Notes under the pieces: model-generated
The model's database searches: none
What the model saw: only the letters and a program-made list of their open reading frames with translations
Told to the model about the DNA's origin: nothing
Part shown: positions 46,587-55,726 of the stretch, in pieces
Numbering within the stretch: the stretch's first letter is position 1
How the letters are laid out: every line of letters starts with the position of its first letter
From: Clostridium gallinarum
Lineage (GTDB): Bacteria > Bacillota > Clostridia > Clostridiales > Clostridiaceae
Length of the DNA stretch: 63,526 nt
NCBI RefSeq assembly: GCF_014836325.1
Contig: NZ_JACSQZ010000016.1
Coordinates: 1 to 63,526 of the forward strand
Direction of reading: 5' to 3'
Made by a program: the position numbers and the translations under genes

Positions 46587-47198
46587 ATGAAAAAGATTGG
46601 TATATTAGGAGGAACCTTTAATCCTATTCATTTAGCTCATTTATATATAGCATATGAAGCTAAAAGCCAATTAAATTTAGATAAAATAATTTTTATACCA
46701 GCAGGAAGCCCTCCACATAAGAAAAATCAAAATATTGTAGAGGCTTCCTTAAGGTATAAGATGGTATATGAAGCCATTAAAAATTATGAGGATTTTGAAA
46801 TAAGTGATTATGAAATAGAGAAAAAAGGCTTTAGCTATACTTTTGAAACCTTAAGGAATTTTAAAGATAAAGATAATGAATTATATTTTATTACTGGAGC
46901 AGATTGCCTTGTTAATATAGAGAAGTGGAAAAACCCAGAAGAAATATTTAAACTTTCAAAATTCATTGTTTTTAATAGACCAGGCTACAATAAAGATGAA
47001 TTAGAAACTCAAAAGATTAAAATTGAGGATAAATTTAACACAAAGATTACTTTTTTAGATATAATAGACTTAGAAATTTCATCTTCTATGATTAGAGAAA
47101 GAATATCAGAAGGTAAAAGAGTAGATTTTTTCTTATCTAAAGAAGTTTTAAATTTCATTAAAGAAAACAATATATATAATTATAAAAATATAAAGTAG
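46587..47198 (+). CDS. nadD: Nicotinate-nucleotide adenylyltransferase
   Basis: A 203-residue enzyme adding AMP to nicotinate mononucleotide in NAD synthesis. The nucleotidyltransferase motif is GGTFNPIHLAHL (HxxH), with PAGSPPHKK, LYFITGADCLVNIEKWKNPEEI and the late ISSSMIRERI. Length is typical. It starts four bases after yhbY and precedes yqeK, a conserved order. Confidence 0.96.
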   Translation: MKKIGILGGTFNPIHLAHLYIAYEAKSQLNLDKIIFIPAGSPPHKKNQNIVEASLRYKMVYEAIKNYEDFEISDYEIEKKGFSYTFETLRNFKDKDNELYFITGADCLVNIEKWKNPEEIFKLSKFIVFNRPGYNKDELETQKIKIEDKFNTKITFLDIIDLEISSSMIRERISEGKRVDFFLSKEVLNFIKENNIYNYKNIK

Positions 47199-47222
47199 TA
47201 AAAGAGGTTTAAGGAGAGGATT

Positions 47223-47789
47223 ATGCTTAGTATAGAAGAAATGAAAACCTACCTTAAAAACAATTTAATGGAAAGCAGATATATTCATACTTTAGGTGTA
47301 GTTGATACTGCTATAAGATTAGCAAAGATTAATGAGGTAGATGAGAAAAAAGCAGAAATTGCTGCATTAGCTCACGATATAGCTAAAAATAAAACTATCT
47401 ATGAACTAAAAGATATTTTAGATAAAAATAATATAAAATTAACTTATGATGAAGAGAAAAATCAAGAACTTTGGCATAGTATGGTTGGACCAATTTTGGC
47501 GAAGGAAGTCTTCAAAATAGAAGATGAGGAAATTTTAAGTGCTATGAGATGGCACACAACTGGTAAAGAAAACATGAGTAAGCTAGATAAAGTTATTTAT
47601 ATGGCTGATATGATAGAACCAAACAGAAAATTTCCAGGTGTAGATATATTAAGAAGAGAGTGTTTTAAAGATTTAGATAATGGGATTCTTCAAGGATTGA
47701 ATCATACTATTGAATACTTGCTAAATAAGGGCATTCCTATTGATATAAATAGTATCAAGGCAAGGAATTATTTATTACTTCATAAATAA
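47223..47789 (+). CDS. yqeK: YqeK HD-domain phosphohydrolase
   Basis: A 188-residue HD-domain protein. Metal ligands are seen in YIHTLGVVDTA, LAHDIAKNK and MRWHTTGKENMSKLDKVIYMADMIE. Relatives in Firmicutes hydrolyse diadenosine tetraphosphate symmetrically. The start follows AAGGAGAGG. It lies between nadD and the LCP gene in the standard order. Confidence 0.92.
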   Translation: MLSIEEMKTYLKNNLMESRYIHTLGVVDTAIRLAKINEVDEKKAEIAALAHDIAKNKTIYELKDILDKNNIKLTYDEEKNQELWHSMVGPILAKEVFKIEDEEILSAMRWHTTGKENMSKLDKVIYMADMIEPNRKFPGVDILRRECFKDLDNGILQGLNHTIEYLLNKGIPIDINSIKARNYLLLHK

Positions 47790-47807
47790 ATAGTAGAGAG
47801 GAATTAA

Positions 47808-49169
47808 ATGATGGGGAATATCAGAGAAGATCTTCAAAATAGGGGAAAAAGAAGACCACTTACTAAAGAAGAAATGATAAAAAGAAGAAAAGCTATAGAA
47901 GCTAAAAGAAGAAAAAGAAGAAGAAAAAGAATATTTGTTTCTATAATTTCTATTATTTTAATAACTGTATTTGGTAGTGCTTTCTATGCTTATTCATTTA
48001 TATCAGGATTAAAAACAAATAAATTAGGAAGTGGAAATCCACCAGCATCATCAAGTGATCCTATTAATATTTTAGTACTAGGTATGGATGTAGGAGATAC
48101 AGATAATCAACAAAATAAATCTATTAGAAGAAGTGATACCATAATGGTATTTAACTATAATCCAAGTACTAAGAAGGTTCATTTAGTTTCTATACCAAGA
48201 GATACTCTAATTGAAGTTGATGCATATTTAGATACAGGTGAGTATCAAAGATATTGGAAAATAAATGCTGCCTATGCTTTAGGTGGTGAAGAAGAGGTTA
48301 CAAAGCATGTAGAATCACTGCTTAATATAAGTATTAATTATATTGTGGAAATAGATTATAATGCTTTTAGAAGTATTGTTGATGCCCTTGGTGGTGTAGA
48401 GATGACAATAGAGCAAGATATGTTCTATGATGATGAAGCACAAGACCTTCATATAAACTTTAAAGCAGGGGAAACAGTACATTTAGATGGAAAAAAAGCA
48501 GAAGAGTTCTTTAGATGGAGACAAAATAATGATGGAACTGGACTTGCAAATGGTGATTTAGATAGAATAAAAAATCAACAATTATTTATAAGTAAGTTAG
48601 TAGATAAAGCCTTAAGTCCAAGTATAGTATTTAAGGTTCCTGATATATTAAATGCAATCAGCGAAAATGTAGATACAAATATTCCAGCTAAGAATTTAGT
48701 ATCCTTAGGTATGAAAATGTTAAGATTAAAATCTACAGATATTATAATGACTACATTACAAGGTGATCCAGAAGATATTTATGGTCAGTCATTTTTAGTT
48801 GCTGAAAGAGAAGATAATATAGATTTAATACATGCATTAAATACAGCAAATTCATCAATAGCTAATAAAATAACTACTGTAGATAGAGCAAATTTAAAGC
48901 TACTAGTTTTAAATGGTACAAAAATAGATGGATTAGCATCCAATGCTAGAGATACACTTAAGTCATTAGGATATACTAATATAGAAGTAGGAAATAGTGA
49001 TATTGCAGTATCTAAGAGTGTAATACAAACTGAAAATAAAGATTTAAAAGAATTACTAAAAAATGATATAGAAATAGAAAAGTTTGAAAAAATAAGTAAA
49101 TCTGAATACAAAGATTATGATGCAGTAATAATAGTAGGTGAAGATTATAACTTATTCAACAATAGGTAG
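47808..49169 (+). CDS. LytR-CpsA-Psr family wall-polymer ligase
   Basis: A 453-residue membrane protein. A strongly basic cytosolic head (residues 10-45) precedes one span near 45-65. The LCP domain has INILVLGMDVGD, RRSDTIMVFNYN, HLVSIPRDTLIEVD and a late DLDRIKNQQLFI. The last 110 residues are a LytR C-terminal domain (LLVLNGTKIDGLASNARDTL). It attaches teichoic acid-like or other glycopolymers to peptidoglycan. ATG codons at 47808 and 47811 are both possible after AGAGG. Its terminator overlaps the stop codon. Confidence 0.92.
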   Translation: MMGNIREDLQNRGKRRPLTKEEMIKRRKAIEAKRRKRRRKRIFVSIISIILITVFGSAFYAYSFISGLKTNKLGSGNPPASSSDPINILVLGMDVGDTDNQQNKSIRRSDTIMVFNYNPSTKKVHLVSIPRDTLIEVDAYLDTGEYQRYWKINAAYALGGEEEVTKHVESLLNISINYIVEIDYNAFRSIVDALGGVEMTIEQDMFYDDEAQDLHINFKAGETVHLDGKKAEEFFRWRQNNDGTGLANGDLDRIKNQQLFISKLVDKALSPSIVFKVPDILNAISENVDTNIPAKNLVSLGMKMLRLKSTDIIMTTLQGDPEDIYGQSFLVAEREDNIDLIHALNTANSSIANKITTVDRANLKLLVLNGTKIDGLASNARDTLKSLGYTNIEVGNSDIAVSKSVIQTENKDLKELLKNDIEIEKFEKISKSEYKDYDAVIIVGEDYNLFNNR

Positions 49170-49197
49170 AAAGTCATAGATTTTCTACCTTTTTTCT
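49166..49197 (+). terminator. Terminator of the obg operon
   Basis: GGTAGAAA pairs with TTTCTACC and six T follow. The left arm includes the LCP stop codon. Confidence 0.85.
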
Positions 49198-49208
49198 AGG
49201 AGGAAAAA

Positions 49209-50105
49209 ATGAGCAGTATAAAGAAAGTCGTTGATAAAGCTTATGATGGAAGAAAAATAAGAGAATATTTAAAGGAAGAATTAGGGCTTTCATCTAGGTT
49301 AATTAGAAGTGCTTCTGTTGATAAAAGAATTTTTGTAAATAACAAAGCAGTTAAAATGAATTACATATTAAATGCAAATGATAATATATTAATTGATTTA
49401 ATGAAGGATGAAACACAAAATATAGATCCAGAAAATATTCCAATAGATGTAGTTTATGAAGATGAAGATATTATAGTTGTTAATAAAGGACCTAATATGG
49501 TTGTTCATCCTACTAAAAGACATCAAAGTGGAACTTTAGCTAATGCTTTAATGTATTATTTTAAAGAAAGTAATCAAAAATGTATAGTTAGACTTGTTAG
49601 CAGATTAGATATGGATACTTCAGGTCTAATTATTATAGGTAAAAATCAATATGCACATATGGAATTATCAAAAGAAATGACTTTAAATAATATAGAAAAA
49701 AGATATTTAGCTGTAGTACATGGACATATGGAGAATGCTGAAGGAACAATAGATTTACCTATTTATAGACCAGAAGAAGAGGGAACTATTAGAAGAGTTG
49801 TAGATGAAAGAGGCCAAAGAAGTATAACTCATTATAAAGTTGTAGAAAGATACAAAGATTCAGATTTAGTAGAATGTTTATTAGAAACGGGAAGAACACA
49901 TCAAATAAGAGTACACTTAAGCCACTTAGGACATCCAATTTGGGGGGATACCCTATATGGAAAAAAAGATGATAATATAGTTATAAAAAGGCAAGCACTT
50001 CATGCTTATGGACTAGATTTTAAGTCACCAAGAACTAAGAAAGAATTAAGCTTAAGAGCAAAATTACCTAATGACATTGAAAATCTAATTGAATCTTTAA
50101 AGTAA
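49209..50105 (+). CDS. RluA/RluD-family 23S or tRNA pseudouridine synthase
   Basis: A 298-residue enzyme. The N-terminal S4 domain (REYLKEELGLSSRLIRS) is followed by the catalytic segment VSRLDMDTSGLIII with the active Asp, and GRTHQIRVHLSHLGHPIWGDTLYG. The usual HRLD is SRLD here. It lies where rsfS (ribosome silencing factor) often follows LCP in related genomes; rsfS is not present. The target uridine cannot be told from sequence. The start follows AGGAGG. Confidence 0.88.
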   Translation: MSSIKKVVDKAYDGRKIREYLKEELGLSSRLIRSASVDKRIFVNNKAVKMNYILNANDNILIDLMKDETQNIDPENIPIDVVYEDEDIIVVNKGPNMVVHPTKRHQSGTLANALMYYFKESNQKCIVRLVSRLDMDTSGLIIIGKNQYAHMELSKEMTLNNIEKRYLAVVHGHMENAEGTIDLPIYRPEEEGTIRRVVDERGQRSITHYKVVERYKDSDLVECLLETGRTHQIRVHLSHLGHPIWGDTLYGKKDDNIVIKRQALHAYGLDFKSPRTKKELSLRAKLPNDIENLIESLK

Positions 50106-50110
50106 AAAAT

Positions 50111-50165
50111 AAGGAGATAAATCTTATATGACGTCGACGTAGAGAATGAATATAAGATTTATTTA
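50111..50165 (+). repeat. Dispersed element, copy F (subfamily II, shortened)
   Basis: Only a second-type hairpin is present, with arms AGATAAATCTTATA and TATAAGATTTAT. The arms differ from other subfamily II copies but still pair. The core is cut short (GACGTCGACGTAGAGAATG), and the GCGACGGAGCAAGG half is missing. It sits just 5' of copy G, making a tandem pair. Confidence 0.7.
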
Positions 50166-50182
50166 GTTAATAAAATATTTAA

Positions 50183-50320
50183 AGGAAATTATAAAAACGA
50201 TACCCTTGAGAATAACGTTTTTATAATTTCCTTCCTTTAGTTTGTAAGAGATAAACATTGTATGACGTCGACTTGGAGCGTATGCGACGGAGTAAGGAAT
50301 ATAATGTTTATCTCTTTTTT
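50183..50320 (+). repeat. Dispersed double-hairpin element, copy G (subfamily II)
   Basis: The first hairpin pairs AGGAAATTATAAAAACG with CGTTTTTATAATTTCCT, longer than in other copies. After the linker, the second hairpin (50246-50316) pairs AAGAGATAAACATT with AATGTTTATCTCTT around GACTTGGAGCG and GCGACGGAGTAAGG. Its T-run ends at the stop codon of the opposite-strand carboxypeptidase gene, as copy C does at pyruvate kinase. Confidence 0.85.
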
Positions 50321-51603
50321 TATAGATTAAATTTTGAGCGTTTTTTTCTAAGTCTTCGTCTTTTTCTAGAAATAACAATGAAATTTCTGATTATAAGTAA
50401 AGCAAGTATTACAAGAACTGTGTAAAGTATATTTAAAGGTTTTTTTATAAATTCTAATATGCCTTCTTTAGTTTTAATTTTCGTATCATATTCTCTATTA
50501 GCTCCACTTATTAAATCTATAGTAGATACAGTTTCACCGTTTATATTAATTTTAGCTTTATATAAAATATCACCAGTTTTAATAGCTTGTTTACTAATAT
50601 CGGTTTTATCATAATCTAAATAGTATATAGGATTATCTTCAGCTATTGATGTAGTATAATAAAAATCAGTTTTAGCTAATAAGGGTATTGTAATATCATC
50701 ATTTATTTTATATGTATCTAATTCATCATTTGCACTTATTAGTTTTACTGTTTTAAAGTTATCAAATCCATAATCAAATAATTTTCCTATATTTGTGTAA
50801 AAATTATCTTTATCAGTAGCATTTATAAATGCTGCTACTAGCATTTGCTCATTCTTAACTGCTGCGGCAGTATATGCATGATTTGCCTCTGGAGTATATC
50901 CGTTTTTACCACAATATGTACTTGAATAATAATAAGCGCTATATTCATTTAAAAGTTGATTTCTATTAGTTGCCCATTTTTCACTACCATCTGAAAATGG
51001 TTGATTTACATATTTATAAGATTCAGTTTGCGAAAGTCTTACATATTCTTTGTTATGTGCAGCAGCTTTCATCATAAGGGCTAAGTCATAAGCTGTAGTT
51101 AAATGACCATCTTCATGTAATCCACTAGGGTTTTTAAAATTTGTATTTAAAGCACCTAACTCCTTTGCTTTAGCATTCATAAGTTTAGCAAATTCTTCAT
51201 TAGATCCAGAAACATATTCAGCCAAGGCTTCAGCACAGTCATTTGCAGATTCTAATAAAAGACCATACATAAGCTCTTCAACTGTATAAACTTCGCCTTT
51301 TTGAATACCTAGTGCAGATCCATCTACTAAAGGAGGATTTTCTCCAATAGTTACTTTATCACTTAAATTTGTATTTTCAAGAACAACTAAAGCTGTCATT
51401 ACTTTTGTTGTTGAAGCAGGCTCAAATTGTGTATTTTCATTTTTAGAATATAATATTTTGCCTGTTGTTCCATCCATTAGTATAGCACCTTCTGAATAAA
51501 CAGGTGGTAATTCAGTGGCTTTTGTTTTAGTTATATGAATTGTATTAAATAAACTACCTATAACTAAAGTTGATACTAAAATTTTCTTTATTAATTTATT
51601 CAT
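50320..51603 (-). CDS. D-alanyl-D-alanine carboxypeptidase, DacF-like
   Basis: A 427-residue low-molecular-weight penicillin-binding protein. A signal peptide covers residues 1-30. Active-site motifs are STTK (Ser64), SAN (119-121) and KNG (233-235) where KTG is usual. A C-terminal membrane span (about 390-410) and basic tail anchor it. It trims stem peptides of the wall. The ATG at 51603 is chosen because GGGAG lies upstream and a normal signal peptide results. It is convergent with rluD and divergent from the ComEA-like gene. Confidence 0.88.
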   Translation of the reverse strand: MNKLIKKILVSTLVIGSLFNTIHITKTKATELPPVYSEGAILMDGTTGKILYSKNENTQFEPASTTKVMTALVVLENTNLSDKVTIGENPPLVDGSALGIQKGEVYTVEELMYGLLLESANDCAEALAEYVSGSNEEFAKLMNAKAKELGALNTNFKNPSGLHEDGHLTTAYDLALMMKAAAHNKEYVRLSQTESYKYVNQPFSDGSEKWATNRNQLLNEYSAYYYSSTYCGKNGYTPEANHAYTAAAVKNEQMLVAAFINATDKDNFYTNIGKLFDYGFDNFKTVKLISANDELDTYKINDDITIPLLAKTDFYYTTSIAEDNPIYYLDYDKTDISKQAIKTGDILYKAKININGETVSTIDLISGANREYDTKIKTKEGILEFIKKPLNILYTVLVILALLIIRNFIVISRKRRRLRKKRSKFNL

Positions 51604-51758
51604 AATAATCTCCCAAATATACTTTTTAATATATACAAAATATTCTATCAAAAATAAAAGAATCATTCCATATTTTATTAACATTTAAATGAAAAATAGT
51701 TTAAATTTTAATAATAAGTTAATAATTAAGAGGAAGATTTATGATATAGGAGAGAATA

Positions 51759-52412
51759 ATGGATAAGAAAATAAAAAATCTGTTAACTTTAAAAAATATA
51801 ATTTTAATTACTTTAGGAATATTTTGCATTATAACATCCTTCTATTTATATGGTAGAAATAAATCAAAAGTATTTAAAGATGAGTATATGAATAATATTT
51901 TTGTTGAAGAAAATATTACTGAAGAAAGTATTTCTGTAAGTGGAGAAAATATAATTAATAACAATAATTCCAATAAGATATTTGTAGAGATAAAGGGAGA
52001 AGTATCTAAACCAGATGTATATGAAATTGATGAAGGAAGTATAATAAGAGATTTAATTGATAAAGCTGGAGGATTAACCCCTGAAGCTAATATTGATAAT
52101 ATCAATAGAGCAGAGAAACTTATAAATAATCAACTTATAGTAATACCAAATAAAAATGATGAGGTAATAACACAAAATAACAATACAGGGAATACTGCAA
52201 GCTCAGGAATTACAAAGGATGGAATGATAAATATTAATAAAGCAAGCTTATCAGAGCTTCAAGAAATTACAGGAATAGGAGAGGTTAAAGCTAAAAGTAT
52301 TATAGATTATAGAGAAAAGAATGGTGGATTTAAATCCATAGAAGATATTAAAAATGTAGATGGTATAGGAAGTAAGACTTTTGAAAAAATAAAAGAACAA
52401 ATATGTATTTAA
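51759..52412 (+). CDS. ComEA-like DNA-binding membrane protein
   Basis: A 217-residue protein. A span lies near residues 12-30. A SLBB domain (KIFVEIKGEVSKPDVYEIDEGSIIRDLIDKAGG) is followed by a linker and a helix-hairpin-helix pair (ININKASLSELQEITGIGEVKAKSIIDYREKNGGFKS in two halves). ComEA binds incoming DNA at the outer face of the membrane. No comEB or comEC lies next to it here, so it may be a stand-alone copy. The start follows TAGGAGAG. Confidence 0.85.
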   Translation: MDKKIKNLLTLKNIILITLGIFCIITSFYLYGRNKSKVFKDEYMNNIFVEENITEESISVSGENIINNNNSNKIFVEIKGEVSKPDVYEIDEGSIIRDLIDKAGGLTPEANIDNINRAEKLINNQLIVIPNKNDEVITQNNNTGNTASSGITKDGMININKASLSELQEITGIGEVKAKSIIDYREKNGGFKSIEDIKNVDGIGSKTFEKIKEQICI

Positions 52413-52607
52413 AAATTTATAAAAATCTTATTTAAGAATGATAGATAAAATTTACTTGATAATAAAATGTATAAAAGTGAATATGATGTGCTTATGTGAC
52501 AGTTAGGTGTCAAAGACTTTTAAAATGCGACCTTTAGTGTTATAATAAGATGAATTTAGGTAAAAATAATATATATTATATGGGTTTAAAATCCTAAGGG
52601 GGATCTT

Positions 52608-53291
52608 ATGATAAAAAAATTTTTGATAGCAATTTTAAGTGGAGTGATGGTAACATCTTTAGTTTCATGTAGTCCTTCCAATAATGAAAAAGCTGATGAA
52701 AGTCAAATAGCTGCAAAGAGTTCAATAACTCAAGAGCAAGAAAACTCATTTATAGGTGAAGGAGAATGGGCAACAGATTATACAAGAGAAGAAGTTACAG
52801 CATTAAATGAAGAAATAACAGCAAGAATGGAAGAAGTATGTAACTTTTTAGGATTAGAATATATAAAAGAAGAAAAGATTAAAGAAGAAAATTCAGAAAG
52901 TGTTAATGATAAATATATATACTTTGATAATTTAAATCCAGAACCAAATAAAATAGAAAGTATGTATTATGGTTTTAAAACATATGGTTCAAATATGGCA
53001 AAAGGCAATTTAAATTTAAAAATAGGATTAAAATTAGATTTAGATCAAATAAAAAATGAAGAAAAATTCGATTTAAAAGAAACATCTATATCAAACTTCT
53101 CTGAAGCTATGACTAATGATATTGAAAGAGATTATACTGAGATAAATGAGAAGATAATTGACATAGTAAAAAATCAAAATTCAGATGGGACAATAGAAAC
53201 TAACTTAAATGGGCTAGTTGAGACTATAACAATTAAGGATGAATTTTTATTATATAGATTAGATTCAAAAATGTATGATTTCAAAAAATAG
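52608..53291 (+). CDS. Lipoprotein of unknown function
   Basis: A 227-residue protein with a clear lipoprotein signal ending in LVSC at Cys21. The rest is acidic and hydrophilic (EGEWATDYTREEVTALNEEITARM) with no recognised domain. A -10 (TATAAT, 52541) lies upstream with a poor -35. A small inverted repeat TGACA-TGTCA is found near 52497-52514. It is followed 24 bases later by the RDD-like gene and may share its transcript. The start follows AAGGGGG. Confidence 0.6.
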   Translation: MIKKFLIAILSGVMVTSLVSCSPSNNEKADESQIAAKSSITQEQENSFIGEGEWATDYTREEVTALNEEITARMEEVCNFLGLEYIKEEKIKEENSESVNDKYIYFDNLNPEPNKIESMYYGFKTYGSNMAKGNLNLKIGLKLDLDQIKNEEKFDLKETSISNFSEAMTNDIERDYTEINEKIIDIVKNQNSDGTIETNLNGLVETITIKDEFLLYRLDSKMYDFKK

Positions 53292-53314
53292 TTTAAATTA
53301 GGAGGAATGAGGGT

Positions 53315-53695
53315 TTGGATAATAAAGAATTAAATAATGAAGAAATGGTAAATGAGGTTAAAGAAGAAGTAGTTGAAACTACTAATGAGGTAGAAACAGA
53401 GGTTTCTTTAGAAGAAGTAGCAGGAGAAATGTTTACAGAAACTAAGGAAGATAGTAAGGCTATGAAGTTTTTAAAGAAAGCTTTAGCTGGATTAGTAGAT
53501 CAAATAATAGGTATTGCTGTATCATTGGTATTATTAATAGTTTTAGATTTTATATTAAAACTAGTTGGTTTTTATATTGCAGAAAGAGAACCAATGTTTT
53601 TAATAATGTACGTATTATTTAATATTTTCTATAGACCTATTTGTTCATTAACAAAGTTAAAGGATACTATAGGAACAAGAACAATCATAAAATAA
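53315..53695 (+). CDS. RDD-like small membrane protein
   Basis: A 126-residue protein. The first 45 residues are acidic (many Glu and Val). Two membrane spans follow, near residues 58-80 and 88-105. LAGLVDQIIGIAVSLVLLIV and PICSLTKLKDTIGTRTI resemble the RDD family, in which a conserved Asp ends the first helix and a GxxxGKR-like loop precedes the third. The function of such proteins is unclear. A TTG start at 53315 follows AGGAGG with a rather long spacing. Confidence 0.6.
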   Translation: MDNKELNNEEMVNEVKEEVVETTNEVETEVSLEEVAGEMFTETKEDSKAMKFLKKALAGLVDQIIGIAVSLVLLIVLDFILKLVGFYIAEREPMFLIMYVLFNIFYRPICSLTKLKDTIGTRTIIK

Positions 53696-53713
53696 TTTCA
53701 ATTAGGAGTTAAG

Positions 53714-55072
53714 ATGAGAAAAGGAAGTACTGTACAAGTTAGAATAGATAAAACTGAATTTCCATCAATAGGGATTGGAAGCTTAGAAGGTAAGAAGATA
53801 TATGTAAAAGGTGCTTTTCCAGGACAATTAGTAACTGGTAGAGTAAAGAAAAAAAGAGAAGGCTTTGCAGAATTAAAGTTAATGTCTGTGGATGAAAGAG
53901 CAGATTATGAAATAAATCCATCATGTGAGCATTTTGGAATTTGTGGAGGATGTACTTCACAAAATCTAACATATGAAAAACAATTAGAACTTTTAAGTGA
54001 AGAATTTAAAGCATTATTAGAAGAGGCTGGCTTACCAACTAATAACTATAAAGGTATAGTTGGTAGTAAAGAACAATGGGAATATAGAAACAAAATGGAA
54101 TTTACCTTTGGTGATTTTGAAAAAGGTGGAGAATTAACACTTGGAATGCACATGAAGGGAAAATCCTTTGGAATTATAACAGTAGATAAATGTTTAATAG
54201 TAGACGAAGATTTCAGAACTGTAATTAAGGCTACAGTAGAATACTTTAGAACTCAAAACTTACCTTATTATAGAGTTATGAAAAGAGAAGGCTATTTAAG
54301 ACATTTAGTTATAAGAAAAGCTATAAATACTGGTGAATTAATGGTTAATTTAGTTACAACAACTCAAATAGACTTTGATTTATCAGAGTACGTAGAAATA
54401 TTAAAAAATCAAAACTACAAAGGTGAATTAGTATCAGTACTACATACAGAAAATAACTCATTTTCAGATGCAGTAGTACCAGAAAAAGTTAACCTACTAT
54501 TTGGTAAAGACTATATAATGGAGGAACTTCTAGGACTTAAATTTAAAATATCACCTTTCTCATTCTTCCAAACTAACACTAAAGGGGCAGAAAGCCTTTA
54601 TAGCATAGTTAGAGATTATATAGGAGAATCAAATAATAAAGTAGTATTTGATTTATACTGTGGAACAGGAACAATAGGGCAAATAGCAGCTTCAAATGCA
54701 AAAAAAGTAGTTGGAATTGAACTTATAGAAGAAGCAGTAGAAGCAGCAAAAGAAAATGCTAAACTTAACAATTTAGATAACTGCGAATTCCTAGCAGGAG
54801 ACGTAGCAGAAATAATCAAAAACGTTAAAGATAAACCAAACACAATAATACTAGATCCACCAAGAAGTGGAGTACACCCAAAAGCTCTAGAATATGTAAT
54901 TAAATTCAATGCTAAAGAAATAATTTACGTATCATGTAATCCAAAAACTTTAGTAGAAAACTTAAATACACTAATAGGAGCAGGCTACAAAATAGTAGAA
55001 AGCTGTGTTAAAGACATGTTCCCAAACACACCACACGCTGAGGCAATTGTTAAGCTGGCATTGAACGCTTAA
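53714..55072 (+). CDS. RumA-family 23S rRNA (uracil-5-)-methyltransferase
   Basis: A 452-residue enzyme. A TRAM domain (residues 1-58) is followed by a 4Fe-4S motif [10 protein letters not shown]. The SAM-binding motif is [11 protein letters not shown], then [15 protein letters not shown] and the catalytic Cys in YVSCNPKTL. It methylates uridine 747 and/or 1939 of 23S rRNA (RlmCD type in Firmicutes). The last third uses many C-ending codons (AAC, TAC, CAC, TTC), unlike the first two thirds, which hints at a recombined 3' part. The start follows AGGAGTT. Confidence 0.9.
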   Translation: MRKGSTVQVRIDKTEFPSIGIGSLEGKKIYVKGAFPGQLVTGRVKKKREGFAELKLMSVDERADYEINPSCEHFGICGGCTSQNLTYEKQLELLSEEFKALLEEAGLPTNNYKGIVGSKEQWEYRNKMEFTFGDFEKGGELTLGMHMKGKSFGIITVDKCLIVDEDFRTVIKATVEYFRTQNLPYYRVMKREGYLRHLVIRKAINTGELMVNLVTTTQIDFDLSEYVEILKNQNYKGELVSVLHTENNSFSDAVVPEKVNLLFGKDYIMEELLGLKFKISPFSFFQTNTKGAESLYSIVRDYIGESNNKVVFDLYCGTGTIGQIAASNAKKVVGIELIEEAVEAAKENAKLNNLDNCEFLAGDVAEIIKNVKDKPNTIILDPPRSGVHPKALEYVIKFNAKEIIYVSCNPKTLVENLNTLIGAGYKIVESCVKDMFPNTPHAEAIVKLALNA

Positions 55073-55152
55073 TGAATATGAGCGAATGCGAAATATGAAT
55101 TTAGCGAGAAAGCCCGTATTCTGAAGCTTGTCTGAAGAATGTGTTCATTATA
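55072..55152 (+). other. GC-richer structured stretch after the methyltransferase gene
   Basis: AATGAATATG can pair with TGTGTTCATT (allowing G-U) as outer arms, around a GC-richer interior with GCGAATGCG and GCGAGAAAGCCC. Composition stands out from the AT-rich surroundings. It may be an RNA element or the tail of a gene conversion tract, as the adjacent gene end also has odd codon use. Confidence 0.4.
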
Positions 55153-55189
55153 AAAGAAGCTGTTACAATTACCCATGCAAGGGATGTCC

Positions 55190-55231
55190 AAGAAAGATTG
55201 TAGTTTAAACTACAGTCTTTCTTGTTGTATT
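55190..55231 (+). terminator. Terminator of the methyltransferase gene
   Basis: AAGAAAGATTGTAGTTT pairs with AAACTACAGTCTTTCTT (one G-U) and TGTTGTATTG follows. The stem core TGTAGTTT/AACTACA recurs in the terminators of the two zinc-ribbon genes. Confidence 0.7.
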
Positions 55232-55235
55232 GTGT

Positions 55236-55289
55236 AATTTTTAATTAATAAATCTATGATTAACTACATAGATTTATTAATTAAAAATT
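55236..55289. repeat. Perfect 23-bp AT-rich inverted repeat
   Basis: AATTTTTAATTAATAAATC plus TATG (55236-55258) pairs perfectly with the complementary arm at 55267-55289 around an eight-base loop. It is far longer than needed for a terminator and has no T-run of its own kind. It could extrude as a cruciform. Confidence 0.75.
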
Positions 55290-55385
55290 TATTAGTTAGT
55301 TTATGAAAGCTTTGTAGATTCCTATTTATAAATATAGATATTTTTAAATAATTTTGAATATATTTAAAAAATATTCATAAATTAC

Positions 55386-55523
55386 TTGTAATAAAGAATA
55401 AATTGTGTTATTATAAATAAGTAGCCAAGAGCTAACAAAAAAGTTTCAAATTTAGGTAAATAGTTTCTCAAGAGTTAGAGATTATATATCAGTTTAGAAT
55501 CTTTAATTTCAGGAGGAATATTT
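55386..55523 (+). promoter_or_regulatory. Promoter and conserved leader of zinc-ribbon gene 1
   Basis: TTGTAA and TATTAT (55409-55414) are spaced by 17. The leader of about 105 bases matches that of gene 2 over almost its whole length. Shared pairings are TAGC/GCTA (with different loops in the two copies), TCTC/GAGA and AGATT/AATCT. Such conservation in untranslated sequence suggests a regulatory RNA. Confidence 0.55.
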
Positions 55524-55676
55524 ATGACAGATAAGACAATAACATGTAGAGATTGCGGAAGCGAATTCATTTTTTCAGTAGGAGAACAAGAATTCTATAA
55601 GGAAAAAGGATTTGACAACGAGCCAACAAGATGCGTATCTTGTAGAAGAGCTAGAAAAGAACAAAATAGAAGATAA
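55524..55676 (+). CDS. Small zinc-ribbon protein, copy 1
   Basis: A 50-residue protein starting MTDKTITCRDCGSEF and ending RKEQNRR. Cys8, Cys11, Cys37 and Cys40 in CRDC and CVSC form a zinc ribbon of the zf-trcl type, found in many clostridial small proteins of unknown function. AGGAGG lies seven bases before the ATG. It has its own promoter, leader and terminator. A copy differing in one residue (Val38 to Ile) is encoded at 57059. The basic C-terminus suggests binding of nucleic acid; this is inference. Confidence 0.85.
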   Translation: MTDKTITCRDCGSEFIFSVGEQEFYKEKGFDNEPTRCVSCRRARKEQNRR

Positions 55677-55691
55677 TTTTAGATTATTACA

Positions 55692-55719
55692 GGTTGTAGT
55701 TTGAACTACAGCCTTTTTT
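55692..55719 (+). terminator. Terminator of zinc-ribbon gene 1
   Basis: GGTTGTAGTT pairs with AACTACAGCC across TG, followed by six T. Confidence 0.88.
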
Positions 55720-55726
55720 GTTGTAT

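Noticed and set aside
50163..50378. Minus-strand frame of 71 codons
   Set aside because: It runs through repeat copy G and the end of the DacF-like gene, without a ribosome binding site or family likeness.
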